The notes: generated by a model not told the origin, from the sequence alone. A stretch of 64,000 nucleotides of DNA from Achromobacter sp. HZ34 (GCF_002209485.1 NZ_NJIX01000002.1:372001-436000), one strand, 5' to 3'. Counted from the stretch's first letter, positions 24,370-33,624 are shown. Numbers and translations: made by a program.

Positions 24370-25737
24370 ATGGACCAAGCACTTGATCAAATCGCCAAAT
24401 TCGCCGCCAACGTACGCTCCGAGGACGTACCCGCCAATGTCATCGAACATGTGACCGGCATCTTCGTCGACTCCATCGCCTGCGCGATGGCGGCGCGCGA
24501 TTGCCCGGGCGCCCGCGCGGCAGAGGCCATCGCCGACCTGCCTCGCGGCGCGGGCGGCACGGTCATCGGCAGTTCCGCCGTCGTCACGCAAGACATGGCG
24601 GCGTTCTGGAACACCTCGATGATCCGCTACCTGGATTACAACGACACCTTCACGGGAGGCCATCCCAGTGACATCCTGGGCGCGTTGATCTCGATCGCCG
24701 GCGCCCGCCGCCTGCCCGGCCGCATCCTGCTGACCGGCATCGCCGTGTCCTACGAGGTGTTCCATCGCATCTCGCTGCGCCATCGGTCCTATCGCAAGGA
24801 CAAGGGCTCGCTGGTCGACTATCTGTCGATCGACCAGGGCTTCGCCGTCGCGGTCGGCACCGCCGCCGGCATCGCGCACATGCTCGGCTACGACGAAGCG
24901 CGCACCCGCACGGCGGTGTCGCTGGCCGCCACCAACGGGCTGCCCTTGCGCGCCGGCCGCGCCGGTGAACTGTCGCACTACAAGGGCGTGGCGACGGCGG
25001 TCAGTACCCGCAGCGCCGTCTTCGCCTGCCAACTGGCCGAAGCCGGCCTGACCGGTCCGTCGGATCCTTTCGAAGGCCGTCACGGCTTCATCGAAGTGAT
25101 GGAAGGCAAGGCCGGCCCGATGAATCTGGAGCCCTTCGGCGAATGGGCGGTGCTGCGTTCGGGCCTGAAATATTTCCCCGCCACCGCCAACTGCCAGATC
25201 GGTATCTGGGCGGCCCTGAAGCTGCGCGAAGGCCTGGACCTGGGCCAGGTCAAGGAAGTCGTGCTGCACACGTCGCGCTTCCTGCATCACGAGTCCGCCA
25301 GCGAGCCGGCCAAGTTCGCGCCGACGACGCGCGAGACCGCCGATCACAGCCTGCCCTATGTGGTCGCGGTCGCGCTGCAGGAAGGCGGCGTCACGCTGGC
25401 CGCCTATACCGACAAGGCCCTGGCCGATCCGAAGGTGCGCGAGCTGATCAAGAAGATCACCGTCGTCGTGGACGACAAGATCGAAAGCGAATGGCCCGGC
25501 ATCATCCAGATCCGCGCCACGGTGAAACTGGCCGACGGCACCAGCCGCGAAGTCCACGCCCAGGATCCCAAGGGCACCTGGCGCACCCCGATGAACCGCG
25601 ACGACATCAAGGTCAAGTTCCATCATCTGGTGACGCCGGCCCTGGGCCAGAAGACCGACAGCGTCTTCGACCAGGCCTGGGCCATCGTCGACAGCGCCGA
25701 CTGCACGCAAGTCTTCGCGCAACTGGTGACCGAGTAA
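24370..25737 (+). CDS. MmgE/PrpD family protein (third of four)
   Basis: MmgE/PrpD protein of 455 aa. Landmarks are IFVDSIACAMAARDCPGARAAEAI, WNTSMIRYLDYNDTFTGGHPSD, GIAVSYEVFHRIS, LPLRAGRAGELSHYKGVATAVSTRSAVFACQLA and LKYFPATANCQIGIWAALKL. The substrate segment lacks the HxTKGWHPT signature seen in the other copies, so its substrate probably differs. GAGGAAGACTCG precedes the ATG. It is paired 3 bases apart with another PrpD, suggesting sequential steps or a heteromeric enzyme. Confidence 0.9.
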   Translation: MDQALDQIAKFAANVRSEDVPANVIEHVTGIFVDSIACAMAARDCPGARAAEAIADLPRGAGGTVIGSSAVVTQDMAAFWNTSMIRYLDYNDTFTGGHPSDILGALISIAGARRLPGRILLTGIAVSYEVFHRISLRHRSYRKDKGSLVDYLSIDQGFAVAVGTAAGIAHMLGYDEARTRTAVSLAATNGLPLRAGRAGELSHYKGVATAVSTRSAVFACQLAEAGLTGPSDPFEGRHGFIEVMEGKAGPMNLEPFGEWAVLRSGLKYFPATANCQIGIWAALKLREGLDLGQVKEVVLHTSRFLHHESASEPAKFAPTTRETADHSLPYVVAVALQEGGVTLAAYTDKALADPKVRELIKKITVVVDDKIESEWPGIIQIRATVKLADGTSREVHAQDPKGTWRTPMNRDDIKVKFHHLVTPALGQKTDSVFDQAWAIVDSADCTQVFAQLVTE

Positions 25738-25740
25738 ACG

Positions 25741-27150
25741 ATGCCCCACAACCACGATCTACCCATCACACGCGGGCTGGCGGACTACATTGCCGGCGCC
25801 GACTTCAAGACCCTGCCGGAAGCGGCCATCGACGCCGCCAAGGTGGCGATACTGGATGGCCTGGGCTGCCTGGCTGCCGGCAGCCTGGAACCCGCCCCCA
25901 GCATCGCCCGCGCCGCGCTGGGTGACGAGACGTCCGGCTCCTGCACGGTGGTCGGCACGACCATACGCGCCAGCGCCGCTACCGCCGCCCTGCTCAATGG
26001 CATCGCGCTGCACGCGCTGGACTTCGAAGTCCAGGGCATGCCGCCGGCGCACGGCACTTCATCGATACTGCCTGGCGTCTTGGCGCTTTCCCAGCGCTAT
26101 GCCGTGGCGCCTGAAAAAGCCATCCTGGCGTACATCACCGGTTGGCAGGTGCAGCAGCGGGTGCGTACCGCCGCGCGCGACTGCGGCTTCCGTGGCTTCC
26201 ATCCACCGGGCGTCGTCGGCCCCCTGGGCGCCGTGGCGGCGTGCTCGGTGATCCTGAACCTGTCGGCTGACGAGGTAGCGGGCGCGATCGGCCTGGCGGC
26301 GTCGCGCACCGGCGGCCTGTTCGCCAATAACGGCAGCATGGCCAAGCCCACCCATCCCGGCAATTCGGCACGGGCGGGGGTGGAATCGGCCTTGCTGGCG
26401 GCCAAGGGGATGTCCGGCAACAAGCGCATCCTGGAGATGCCGGGCGGGCACTTCGAATCGTTCTTCGACGAACGCTTCCGTCCCGACGAAGTCCTGGGCG
26501 GCCTGGGCGAATACGCCATCGTCACGCCCGGATTCACGATCAAGCGCTACCCGTCCGAGATCTATATGCAGTGGGTCATCGAGGCCTGCCAGCAGTTGCG
26601 CAAGCATCCGAAGTTCAAGCTGGGCGACGTGGCCGAAGTGATCGTGGAGCCGCCGGTGTATCGCACGACGCTGTCGCGCCCGCATCCCGTGTCCGGCCTG
26701 GACGGCAAGTTCAGCTATGAGTACGCCGCGTCGGTGGGTCTTAGCCAGGAGGCGGTGATCATTGCCACGTTCGATGACGAGACCGCGTTCAGCGATCCCG
26801 TCCAGCGCCTGCTGCCCCTGGTAAGGCTGGTCCACAACAAGGACATTCCGCAGACGCTGGACGCCATGTGGACGCGGGTGACCGTGAAGCTGGCCGACGG
26901 CACCGAGCTGGTCGAGCGCTGCGACCGTTTCCCCGGTTGCCCCGAACGGCCCATGACGCGCGAGCAGCGTCATAGCAAGGTGACCGATTGCCTGGTGACG
27001 GGTGGGCTGAAAACCGAGGAAGCGCAGCGTTTGATCGATCTGGTGGAACGGCTTGAAACCCTGGCCTCGTGGGAGCCGGTGCTGGATTTGCTTGGCCGGG
27101 TCGGCCTTGAAGGTGGCCATGGCGGCCACACCAAAGGCCACGCGGCATAG
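25741..27150 (+). CDS. MmgE/PrpD family protein (fourth of four)
   Basis: MmgE/PrpD protein of 469 aa. It has AKVAILDGLGCLAAGSLEPAPS, LLNGIALHALDFEVQGMPPAHGTSSILPGVLAL, GWQVQQRVRTAARDCGFRGFHPPGVVGPLGAVAA, NNGSMAKPTHPGNSARAGVESALLAAKG and IKRYPSEIYMQWVIEA. The usual KxYPCC reads KRYPSE, so the cysteines typical of this loop are absent. It starts 3 bases after the previous PrpD stop and is followed by a Bug receptor. The tandem pair is probably one functional unit under IclR control. Confidence 0.9.
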   Translation: MPHNHDLPITRGLADYIAGADFKTLPEAAIDAAKVAILDGLGCLAAGSLEPAPSIARAALGDETSGSCTVVGTTIRASAATAALLNGIALHALDFEVQGMPPAHGTSSILPGVLALSQRYAVAPEKAILAYITGWQVQQRVRTAARDCGFRGFHPPGVVGPLGAVAACSVILNLSADEVAGAIGLAASRTGGLFANNGSMAKPTHPGNSARAGVESALLAAKGMSGNKRILEMPGGHFESFFDERFRPDEVLGGLGEYAIVTPGFTIKRYPSEIYMQWVIEACQQLRKHPKFKLGDVAEVIVEPPVYRTTLSRPHPVSGLDGKFSYEYAASVGLSQEAVIIATFDDETAFSDPVQRLLPLVRLVHNKDIPQTLDAMWTRVTVKLADGTELVERCDRFPGCPERPMTREQRHSKVTDCLVTGGLKTEEAQRLIDLVERLETLASWEPVLDLLGRVGLEGGHGGHTKGHAA

Positions 27151-27274
27151 GTGCGGCGGACAGCCCCGCTGCCCTGTCGGGGTTCATCACGGTAATCACC
27201 TGCGTGTTCCCCGCGGTATCGACACGAGCCGTCCGGCCTGGAGCCGGGCGGCCTATAACGATCCAGGAGACAAC

Positions 27275-28243
27275 ATGAAATTCTTCCGTCCTTTGTTCCT
27301 CGCCATGGCCTGCCTGGCCGCGGGCGCCGCCGCCGCGCAGGACTATCCGAACAAACCCATCCGCATGTTCATCCCGGCCGCGCCCGGCGGCGGTGTGGAT
27401 TCGGCCGGCCGCATCCTGGCCACGTACCTGACCAACAAGCTGGGCAAGTCCGTGGTACCGGAAAACCGCGCCGGCGCCGGCACCATGCTGGCGTCCGACT
27501 CGCTGGCGAAGGCGCCGGCCGACGGCTACACGATCCTGCTGGTCACCACCAGCCACACCGTCAACGCCGCGGTGCGCAAGAGCCTGCCCTATGACCCGGT
27601 CAAGGACTTTGCCGCGGTCTCGGAAGTGGGCTACACGCCTGATGTGCTGGTGGTCAATTCCGAATCGAAGATTCATTCGGTCGCCGAACTGGTCGCCGCG
27701 GCCAAGAAGGCCCCAGGCAAGCTGACGTTCGGCTCTTCCGGTCCGGCCACCCTGTCGCAGCTGGAACCCGAACTGCTGAAGGACGAAGCCGGCATCGACC
27801 TGCTGCATGTCCCTTATCGCGGCGGCGTTCCCGCTGTCACGGCGGTGATCAGCAAAGAGATCGACATGCTGTTCCTGGGCGTGGTCGCCGTCGCCCCGCA
27901 CATCAGTTCGGGCAAGCTGCGCGCAATCGCCACCACCGGCAAGAACCGCATCCCCATGCTGAAGGACGTGCCTACCATGGCCGAGCAGGGCTTCCGCGAT
28001 TGGGACACGGGCATCTGGTACGGCGTGGTGGTACCGGCCGGCACGCCGCCGGCCGTCATCGCGACACTGAACAAGGCCATCAACGAAGCGCTCAAGGATG
28101 AAGACGTCCGCCACAAGCTGGCCACGGTCGGCATCGAACCCGCGGGGACCACGCCGGAACAGTTCACCGCGCTCATGAACAGCGACATTGCGCGCTGGAA
28201 GAAAATCGTGGAGAAGCTGCCTCAGTTGAAGAGCAATGACTGA
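27275..28243 (+). CDS. Bug-family TTT periplasmic receptor
   Basis: Bug/TctC receptor of 322 aa. It has a Sec signal MKFFRPLFLAMACLAAGAAAAQD, with cleavage at AAA-QD. Motifs: YPNKPIRMFIPAAPGGGVDSAGRILA, VPENRAGAGTMLASDSLAKAPADGYTILL, KDFAAV and LHVPYRGGVPAVTAVI. CCAGGAGACAAC precedes the ATG. It ends the PrpD operon and meets the convergent rubredoxin reductase gene across a strong hairpin. Confidence 0.93.
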   Translation: MKFFRPLFLAMACLAAGAAAAQDYPNKPIRMFIPAAPGGGVDSAGRILATYLTNKLGKSVVPENRAGAGTMLASDSLAKAPADGYTILLVTTSHTVNAAVRKSLPYDPVKDFAAVSEVGYTPDVLVVNSESKIHSVAELVAAAKKAPGKLTFGSSGPATLSQLEPELLKDEAGIDLLHVPYRGGVPAVTAVISKEIDMLFLGVVAVAPHISSGKLRAIATTGKNRIPMLKDVPTMAEQGFRDWDTGIWYGVVVPAGTPPAVIATLNKAINEALKDEDVRHKLATVGIEPAGTTPEQFTALMNSDIARWKKIVEKLPQLKSND

Positions 28244-28286
28244 GGTCTGACGCCCTGCGCCAGGCAAAGGCAGAAGAAGGTAAAGG

Positions 28287-28319
28287 AAGGGGACGGCGGC
28301 GCGCAGCCACCGTCCCCTT
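28287..28319. terminator. Bidirectional terminator hairpin
   Basis: AAGGGGACGG (28287-28296) pairs perfectly with CCGTCCCCTT (28310-28319) across a 13-base loop. It lies between the convergent Bug and rubredoxin reductase genes. There are only short T/A runs beside it. Confidence 0.7.
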
Positions 28320-28322
28320 CGT

Positions 28323-29483
28323 TCAGCCAGCCTCCGACAAGCGCTTGGTCAGCGCGGCACGTTCCTGCGTGGCGGCGCCCAGCAAGGCGAAGCCCAGCAA
28401 GTTGCCGTCGGCGCCCACATACAGGGACCGCACGCCATCGGCGGCCACGGCCGTGTTCCACTGCCCGCCCGCATCCAGCGGCGGCGCGGCCACGATGGTC
28501 GGGCAGGCAGGCGTCTTGATCATCACCGGCATGGGCGGAAAATTCGCCGGCGTCGCGACGCCGGTCAGCGATACCGCCAGGGCACGCGCGGAGTGCATGA
28601 TGGGCAGCACATAGGGCATGACCAGCCCGTCGATCTCCGCGCAGTCGCCCAGCGCGAAGATATTGTCGGCGCTGGTACGCAGGTGCCGGTCCACCACGAT
28701 GCCGCGGTTGGTCACGATGCCGGCGGCCTCGGCCAAGGCGGTGCGCGGCCGCAGCCCCACGGCGGACAGCACCACATCGGTGGCGAATTCCTTGCCATCG
28801 GCCAAGGTCACACGCAATGCGCCATCCGTCCCGCGATCGACGGCCACGACCGCGGTGTCGAAGCACCATTCCACGCCCAGGCGCGCCAGGGCATCACGCA
28901 GGAATGCGCCCCCCTCGGCCGGCACCAGCCGCGACAGCGGCAGCGCGGCGGTGTCCACCACCGTCACGGCGTGGCCGCCGGTGATCAGGTCGTTGGCGAA
29001 CTCGCAGCCGATCAGGCCGCCGCCGATGATCGTCACGTGGCGCTTGCCGTCGATCAGTTCGCGGAACCTGGCATAGTCGGCCAGATCGTTGACGGTAAGC
29101 ACGGTATCGGCAGCGTCCCCGCCGACGGGGACGCTGATCTGGTCGGCGCCCAACGCCAGCACCAACTGCGAATAGTTCAGCGCTTCCCCGTCGACGCGCA
29201 GGCTGGCGGCCGCCGCATCGATAGCGTCGACCCGGACATTGGCGCGGATGGTAGCGCCAAGCTGGGCGCTCATCTGCTCGGCATCGGCCATGGGAATGCT
29301 CGCCGGCAGCTTCTTGCCCGCGATGGCCGTGGAAAGCTGTGGCTTGGGATAAGAGTGCGCGCTATCCGCGGCCAGGAGCACCAGCGGAATTTCACGGTCG
29401 AGCTTGCGCATTTCCCTGGCGACGCTATAGCCCGCCAGCCCCGCGCCGATGATGACGACGGGTTCGGTATTCTTGAAAGTCAT
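28323..29483 (-). CDS. Rubredoxin/ferredoxin-type FAD-dependent reductase
   Basis: FAD/NAD-linked reductase of 386 aa resembling rubredoxin reductases. FAD motif VVIIGAGLAGYSVAREMRK is at residues 9-27, the NAD(P)H motif VTIIGGGLIGCEFAND is near 145-160, and the second FAD segment is SADNIFALGDCAEI near 270. The start is ATG 29483, 5 bases after the stop of the bicupin-rubredoxin gene, so the two are co-translated. It probably passes electrons from NAD(P)H to the rubredoxin domain of that neighbour. It is the last gene of the minus-strand operon. Some relatives reduce Rieske ferredoxins, but none is nearby. Confidence 0.88.
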   Translation of the reverse strand: MTFKNTEPVVIIGAGLAGYSVAREMRKLDREIPLVLLAADSAHSYPKPQLSTAIAGKKLPASIPMADAEQMSAQLGATIRANVRVDAIDAAAASLRVDGEALNYSQLVLALGADQISVPVGGDAADTVLTVNDLADYARFRELIDGKRHVTIIGGGLIGCEFANDLITGGHAVTVVDTAALPLSRLVPAEGGAFLRDALARLGVEWCFDTAVVAVDRGTDGALRVTLADGKEFATDVVLSAVGLRPRTALAEAAGIVTNRGIVVDRHLRTSADNIFALGDCAEIDGLVMPYVLPIMHSARALAVSLTGVATPANFPPMPVMIKTPACPTIVAAPPLDAGGQWNTAVAADGVRSLYVGADGNLLGFALLGAATQERAALTKRLSEAG

Positions 29484-29488
29484 TGAAT

Positions 29489-30280
29489 TCAGAGTTCTGC
29501 CATGACGAAGTCGGATTTGGAAGCGCCGCAATCCGAACAGGTAAAGGATTCCGGAACATCTTCCCAGCGAGTCCCGGGAGGAATGCCTTCTTCCACCAGG
29601 CCCGCGGCCTCATCATAAACAAAAGCGCACAGGACGCACTGCCAGACCTTGAATTCCGTGTTCGGTGCCCGCTCCGCCGTGGCAGTGGCGGCTCCCTGGC
29701 GAGGCAGGCTCAGGACCAGGGCGTCCAGGCCCGAGGAGCCGGCTTGAAGCTCGAACGCCGCGTCGCCAGGCTGCAGGAAGATGACGGTGATGGCGTTGCG
29801 CTGCACGCCTTCGTGGATCAGGCTGCCGCGCAGAACGACCAGGTACTGGCCGTCGGTGCCCGCCGGTGAGGGAGCCATCAATCTGGCACCGGGCGCCAGC
29901 CGCACTGCCTGCGCGTCCAGGCCGTAATTATCACGCACGCCGGCAACAGGCTCCATGGCCCCGCCTTCGGCAACTTCGGGGAACTGGATATCCGCGCCTA
30001 TCTGCCAGGGATGGCGATCCTGCACGCTGTCCAGCCGCGCGCGGCTTTCCGGCATGAACTTGGCCCCGTTGTCGCTGCGGCTGCGCAGCGTCAGGAAGGC
30101 ACAGCCCGCCTCGGATGCCAGGATGGGACCGTAAGGGGTGTGCTTGCGGGCGAAGTGCAGCTGGAGAGGCTTGATGGGGTGCTTACCGTTCGTCCCGCCG
30201 CCCGCGGTGAAAATCTGGAACTCGTCCTCGTCGTGGTAGTGCGTACGCAGGTTGCGGTGGGGGCCTTCCTCCACCAGCAT
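29489..30280 (-). CDS. Bicupin-rubredoxin fusion protein
   Basis: The 263 residues carry two cupin-like domains and a C-terminal rubredoxin. The first cupin holds GPHRNLRTHYHDEDEFQIFT, which fits cupin motif 1 (HxH, then Glu), so a mononuclear metal site is likely. The second cupin (about 140-205) lacks such histidines. The last 55 residues are rubredoxin, with CVLC and CSDC iron ligands, GIPPGTRWEDVP and KSDF. ATG 30280 is the first reasonable start. Residues encoded just upstream (SKFIVANPEQGITA) also look like this protein, yet lie inside the lactonase gene in another frame, so the true start or a frameshift is unresolved. With the adjacent reductase it could form a complete oxygenase or sulfur/alkane oxidation unit. 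This is inference. Confidence 0.75.
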   Translation of the reverse strand: MLVEEGPHRNLRTHYHDEDEFQIFTAGGGTNGKHPIKPLQLHFARKHTPYGPILASEAGCAFLTLRSRSDNGAKFMPESRARLDSVQDRHPWQIGADIQFPEVAEGGAMEPVAGVRDNYGLDAQAVRLAPGARLMAPSPAGTDGQYLVVLRGSLIHEGVQRNAITVIFLQPGDAAFELQAGSSGLDALVLSLPRQGAATATAERAPNTEFKVWQCVLCAFVYDEAAGLVEEGIPPGTRWEDVPESFTCSDCGASKSDFVMAEL

Positions 30281-31337
30281 GGCCTGGGCGGTGATGCCCT
30301 GCTCGGGATTGGCGACGATGAATTTCGATCCAGCTGGGCCGCTTGCCTGCTGGATAGCGCTTGAGCAGCGCAAGCTCCCCCGTGGCGGGCGCCAGCGCAT
30401 AAACGCTGATGCGATTGCTGTTCTGCCCCGCGCACACCAGGAAGCGGCCGCTCGGGTCTATGGCGAAGCCGCGAGGGTAATCTTCCACCTCGAAATCGCC
30501 CACGCGCGTCATCAGGCCGGTGCCGGCATCGAGACGGAACGCGGTGATCGTATCGGTCTTGCGCACGCTGGCGTAGAGCAACGCCCCGTCCGGCGTGAGG
30601 TGGATATCCGCACCCATTGCCCTGCCGGAAAAGTCCGCGGGCACGAGCGATTCATATTGCAATTCCCGCAGCGCCCCCGTCACGCGGTCGACACTGTACG
30701 CAGCGACCGATCCGGCATGCTCGTTGACGCAGTAGAGCCGGTCCAGGGTCGGATGGAAGACCAGGTGGCGCGGACCGGATCCGGGACGCGTGGCGACGGC
30801 GGCCGTGGCGGCCGCTTCCAATCGTCCGGTGTTCTCGTCCAGGCGATAGACCAGGATGGTCTCGCCATCCACCGACGTGGCGTAGACGAATCCGCCGAAC
30901 GGCGCTTCGATGATGCAGTGCGCCTTGGGCGGCGTAGTCAGCGTCTGCTGGCACGGCACCGCAATGCGCCCGTCAGCCTCGATGCGATTGACCGTCAGCA
31001 AGGCGCTGTCGTAGGAAGCGCCCATCAGGAACCTGCCGTTGCGCGTGGGCGCCAGATAGGCCATCGGCGCCGGCATGGGCTGGGTCTCGATCAACGCCAA
31101 GCTGCTGGTCACGGGATCGAGGGCGAACGCCGACAAGGGAAACGGATCGATGCGGATCTGGGCGTACAGCACCTTGCCGTCGCGCGACCAGGCCAGCGGG
31201 ATGTTGCCGCGCGTCGGCGCGCCGGTCCCCGGCACGTCGACGACTTCCAGCAATTCCAGTCCACCGCTTGCCGGATCCATCAGGAACGCATGGATCTCCC
31301 GGCTTTCCGACGAAGAAACATGGACGAGCAAGGACAT
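30183..31337 (-). CDS. Beta-propeller lactonase (6-phosphogluconolactonase-like), C-terminus out of frame
   Basis: Seven-bladed propeller of the Pgl/YbhE lactonase family, 384 aa as read. Repeated blade elements include RNGRFLMGASYDS, GPRHLVFHPTLDRLYCVNEHAGSVAAY, GADIHLTPDGALLYASVRKTDTI and GFAIDPSGRFLVCAGQNSNRISVY. The family end, GKRPSWIEI, is reached at residue 339 (about 30321). The next 45 residues are Arg/Pro/Gly-rich and read a different frame of the bicupin-rubredoxin gene, so they are not lactonase sequence. Either the genes overlap by about 100-200 bases or one base has been gained or lost. It starts 8 bases after the acyl-CoA synthetase and probably opens a lactone in the IclR-controlled pathway. 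Confidence 0.82.
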   Translation of the reverse strand: MSLLVHVSSSESREIHAFLMDPASGGLELLEVVDVPGTGAPTRGNIPLAWSRDGKVLYAQIRIDPFPLSAFALDPVTSSLALIETQPMPAPMAYLAPTRNGRFLMGASYDSALLTVNRIEADGRIAVPCQQTLTTPPKAHCIIEAPFGGFVYATSVDGETILVYRLDENTGRLEAAATAAVATRPGSGPRHLVFHPTLDRLYCVNEHAGSVAAYSVDRVTGALRELQYESLVPADFSGRAMGADIHLTPDGALLYASVRKTDTITAFRLDAGTGLMTRVGDFEVEDYPRGFAIDPSGRFLVCAGQNSNRISVYALAPATGELALLKRYPAGKRPSWIEIHRRQSRAGHHRPGHAGGGRPPPQPAYALPRRGRVPDFHRGRRDER

Positions 31338-31345
31338 GGCTTACC

Positions 31346-33523
31346 TCACGCCGCGGCAGCGAGGACGACCACGCCATCGGCCGCCCTGACGCCTTGACCT
31401 TCGGGCAGCACGAACACCGGATTGATCTCCGCTTCGACCAGGCGGTCACCCAGCTGCGCCGTCATCCGCGAGAACGCCACGATGGCGGAGATCAGCGCGG
31501 CCACATCGGCCTTGGGACGGCCGCGGAAGCCATCCAGCAGCGGCCAGGTCTTCAGCTCACGCACCATCTCCAGTGCGTCGTCGCGGCTCAAGCCGCGGCC
31601 ATCGCCTGGCAGCAGGCGCATCGTGGTGTCCTTGAACAACTCCGCCGTGATGCCGCCCATGCCCAGCAGGATGGCCGTGCCCAACGGATCGCGGTGCATG
31701 CCCAGGATCAGCTCCGTGCCGCCAGCCACCATTTCCTGGACCAGGAAGCGCTGCACCATAACGCCGGTCTTGCCGTGCACCGCTTCCTTCATCGCCGTCA
31801 GGCGGGCGCCCACCTGCTCGGGCGTCAGGCCGACCGCGACGCCACCTACGTCACTCTTGTGCGTGATCGCGCCGGTGAGGATCTTCAAGACGACACGGCC
31901 GCCGCAGGCCTGCGCGGCGCGCTCCGCCTCAGCTGGCGATGCCACCACGGTTTCACCGACGCAGGGCACGCCGAAGCGCGCGAACAGCTGCTTGGCCTGG
32001 GCTTCATCCAATGACGCCGAGGATGCGCCGGATGACGGATCCGCCGATGTACCGTGGGGGAGTTCGGCCGACGTTGCGCCCGATGTCGCGTCAGATACGC
32101 TGGACAGAAGATCGCTCACGTCCACTGCCGCCACGGCATCCGCACTGGTGGGCGCCTGCCACTGCGCATGGTGCAGCATGCCCCCCAGTGCCACCGTGCA
32201 GCTTTCCGCGGCGGCGAAGGCCGGCACGCCCCGCTGTGTCAGCAAAGCGGCGACAGCCGGGGCGTGCGGGCTGACGAAGGCAATCACGGGCTTGTCGCTC
32301 TCGGGCAGGCAATCCTGGATAGCGCCGGCCATCAGCTCGGGCATGGCCAGGCTGGAAGAGCCGACGATGATCGCCAACGCGTCGTAACTGGGGCTGGCCA
32401 GCAGCGCACGAATGGCGCCGCGCAGCAGATCCGGCTGCAGGCCGGCCAGGGTGACGTCGATGGGATTGCGGTCCAACGCGGCGTGGTCGCCGGTCTGCAG
32501 GGCGCGCAGGCGCGCGGCGGTCTCGGCGTCCGGAGGCGGCGTGTCGAAGCCGGACACACCCAGGCTGTCGGACACCAGCGTGCCGGCGCCGCCGGTCGAC
32601 GTCAGGATGGCGACGCGATTGCCGCGCAGTGCACGGCCGGTGGCCAGCGCCACGGGGATGTCCAGCAGGTCGCCAAAGCTCTGCGCGCGAATCACGCCAA
32701 CCTGCTTGAACAGGGCGTCGTACATGCTGTCGGCGCCGGCCAGCGCGCCGGTGTGGGACACGGCCGCCTTGGCGCCCGCCTCCGATCGACCGATCTTGAA
32801 GGCCACGACCGGCTTGCCGGCACGCGCGGCTTTCAGCGCCGCGGCACGGAATTTTTCGGGATTGCGTACGCTTTCCACGTACAGCGCGATGACCTTGGTG
32901 GCCTCATCGTCGACCAGATAGTCGATGAAGTCGGCCAGTTCCAGATCCACTTCGTTGCTGGTGGAGATCAGCTTGGACAGACCTATGCCACGCGCCGCGG
33001 CGCGCGACAGCAGCGCGCCCAGGATGCCGCCGCTTTGCGACACCACGCCGATGGATCCGACAGGGAAATGATCCATTTCCAGCGCACCGCTGGCCGACAG
33101 CACGATGTTGTCGGTCAGGTTGACCAGGCCGATAGTATTGGGACCGAGCAAGCGCATGGCGCCGGCGGCTTCGATCAGTTCGGCCTGCCTGCGCGCCCCT
33201 TCCGCGCCGACTTCGGTGTAGCCGCTGGCCAGCACGATGGCGGCCGCGGTGCCCCGCTGCGCCAGTTCGCGTACGGCGACGTGGGCGCGCTCGGCGCCCA
33301 GCAGCACGATGCCGACGTCAGGCACGGAAGGCAGCGAGGCGATGTCGGGATAGCAGCGCAGGCCGTCGATATTGTCGGCGCGGGGATTGACCGGGTAGAT
33401 GTCACCGGCATAGCCATGCTTGCGCAAATAGGCGACGGGGCGCCCGGCAGTCTTCTTGACATCGGCGGACGCGCCGATCACGGCGACGCTGCGCGGATTG
33501 AGAAGGCGGGAAATGGCGTTCAT
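31346..33523 (-). CDS. ADP-forming acyl-CoA synthetase (acetate-CoA ligase family)
   Basis: Single-chain NDP-forming acyl-CoA synthetase of 725 aa. Domains in order: CoA-binding (NPRSVAVIGASADVKKTAGRPV), two succinyl-CoA ligase-like domains (VSQSGGILGALLSRAA; the phosphorylated His in VSHTGALAG near residue 257; TSTGGAGTLVSDSLG), a Ser/Ala-rich linker (about 470-500), and a C-terminal ATP-grasp domain (VVLKILTGAITHKSDVGGVAVGL, VQEMVAGGTELILGMHRDPLGTAILLGMGG). It activates a carboxylic acid to its CoA thioester reversibly. Upstream of the lactonase and downstream of enoyl-CoA hydratase, it probably activates the ring-opened acid. Confidence 0.92.
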   Translation of the reverse strand: MNAISRLLNPRSVAVIGASADVKKTAGRPVAYLRKHGYAGDIYPVNPRADNIDGLRCYPDIASLPSVPDVGIVLLGAERAHVAVRELAQRGTAAAIVLASGYTEVGAEGARRQAELIEAAGAMRLLGPNTIGLVNLTDNIVLSASGALEMDHFPVGSIGVVSQSGGILGALLSRAAARGIGLSKLISTSNEVDLELADFIDYLVDDEATKVIALYVESVRNPEKFRAAALKAARAGKPVVAFKIGRSEAGAKAAVSHTGALAGADSMYDALFKQVGVIRAQSFGDLLDIPVALATGRALRGNRVAILTSTGGAGTLVSDSLGVSGFDTPPPDAETAARLRALQTGDHAALDRNPIDVTLAGLQPDLLRGAIRALLASPSYDALAIIVGSSSLAMPELMAGAIQDCLPESDKPVIAFVSPHAPAVAALLTQRGVPAFAAAESCTVALGGMLHHAQWQAPTSADAVAAVDVSDLLSSVSDATSGATSAELPHGTSADPSSGASSASLDEAQAKQLFARFGVPCVGETVVASPAEAERAAQACGGRVVLKILTGAITHKSDVGGVAVGLTPEQVGARLTAMKEAVHGKTGVMVQRFLVQEMVAGGTELILGMHRDPLGTAILLGMGGITAELFKDTTMRLLPGDGRGLSRDDALEMVRELKTWPLLDGFRGRPKADVAALISAIVAFSRMTAQLGDRLVEAEINPVFVLPEGQGVRAADGVVVLAAAA

Positions 33524-33624
33524 ATCATCACTTTTGGTTGTTGCGCGCAGCGCCCGGCCAGCTGGTGCTGCCCGTGGCGCTGCTATCGGCGTTGCTTATC
33601 GGCATTACTACGCGCGGCGCGCGT

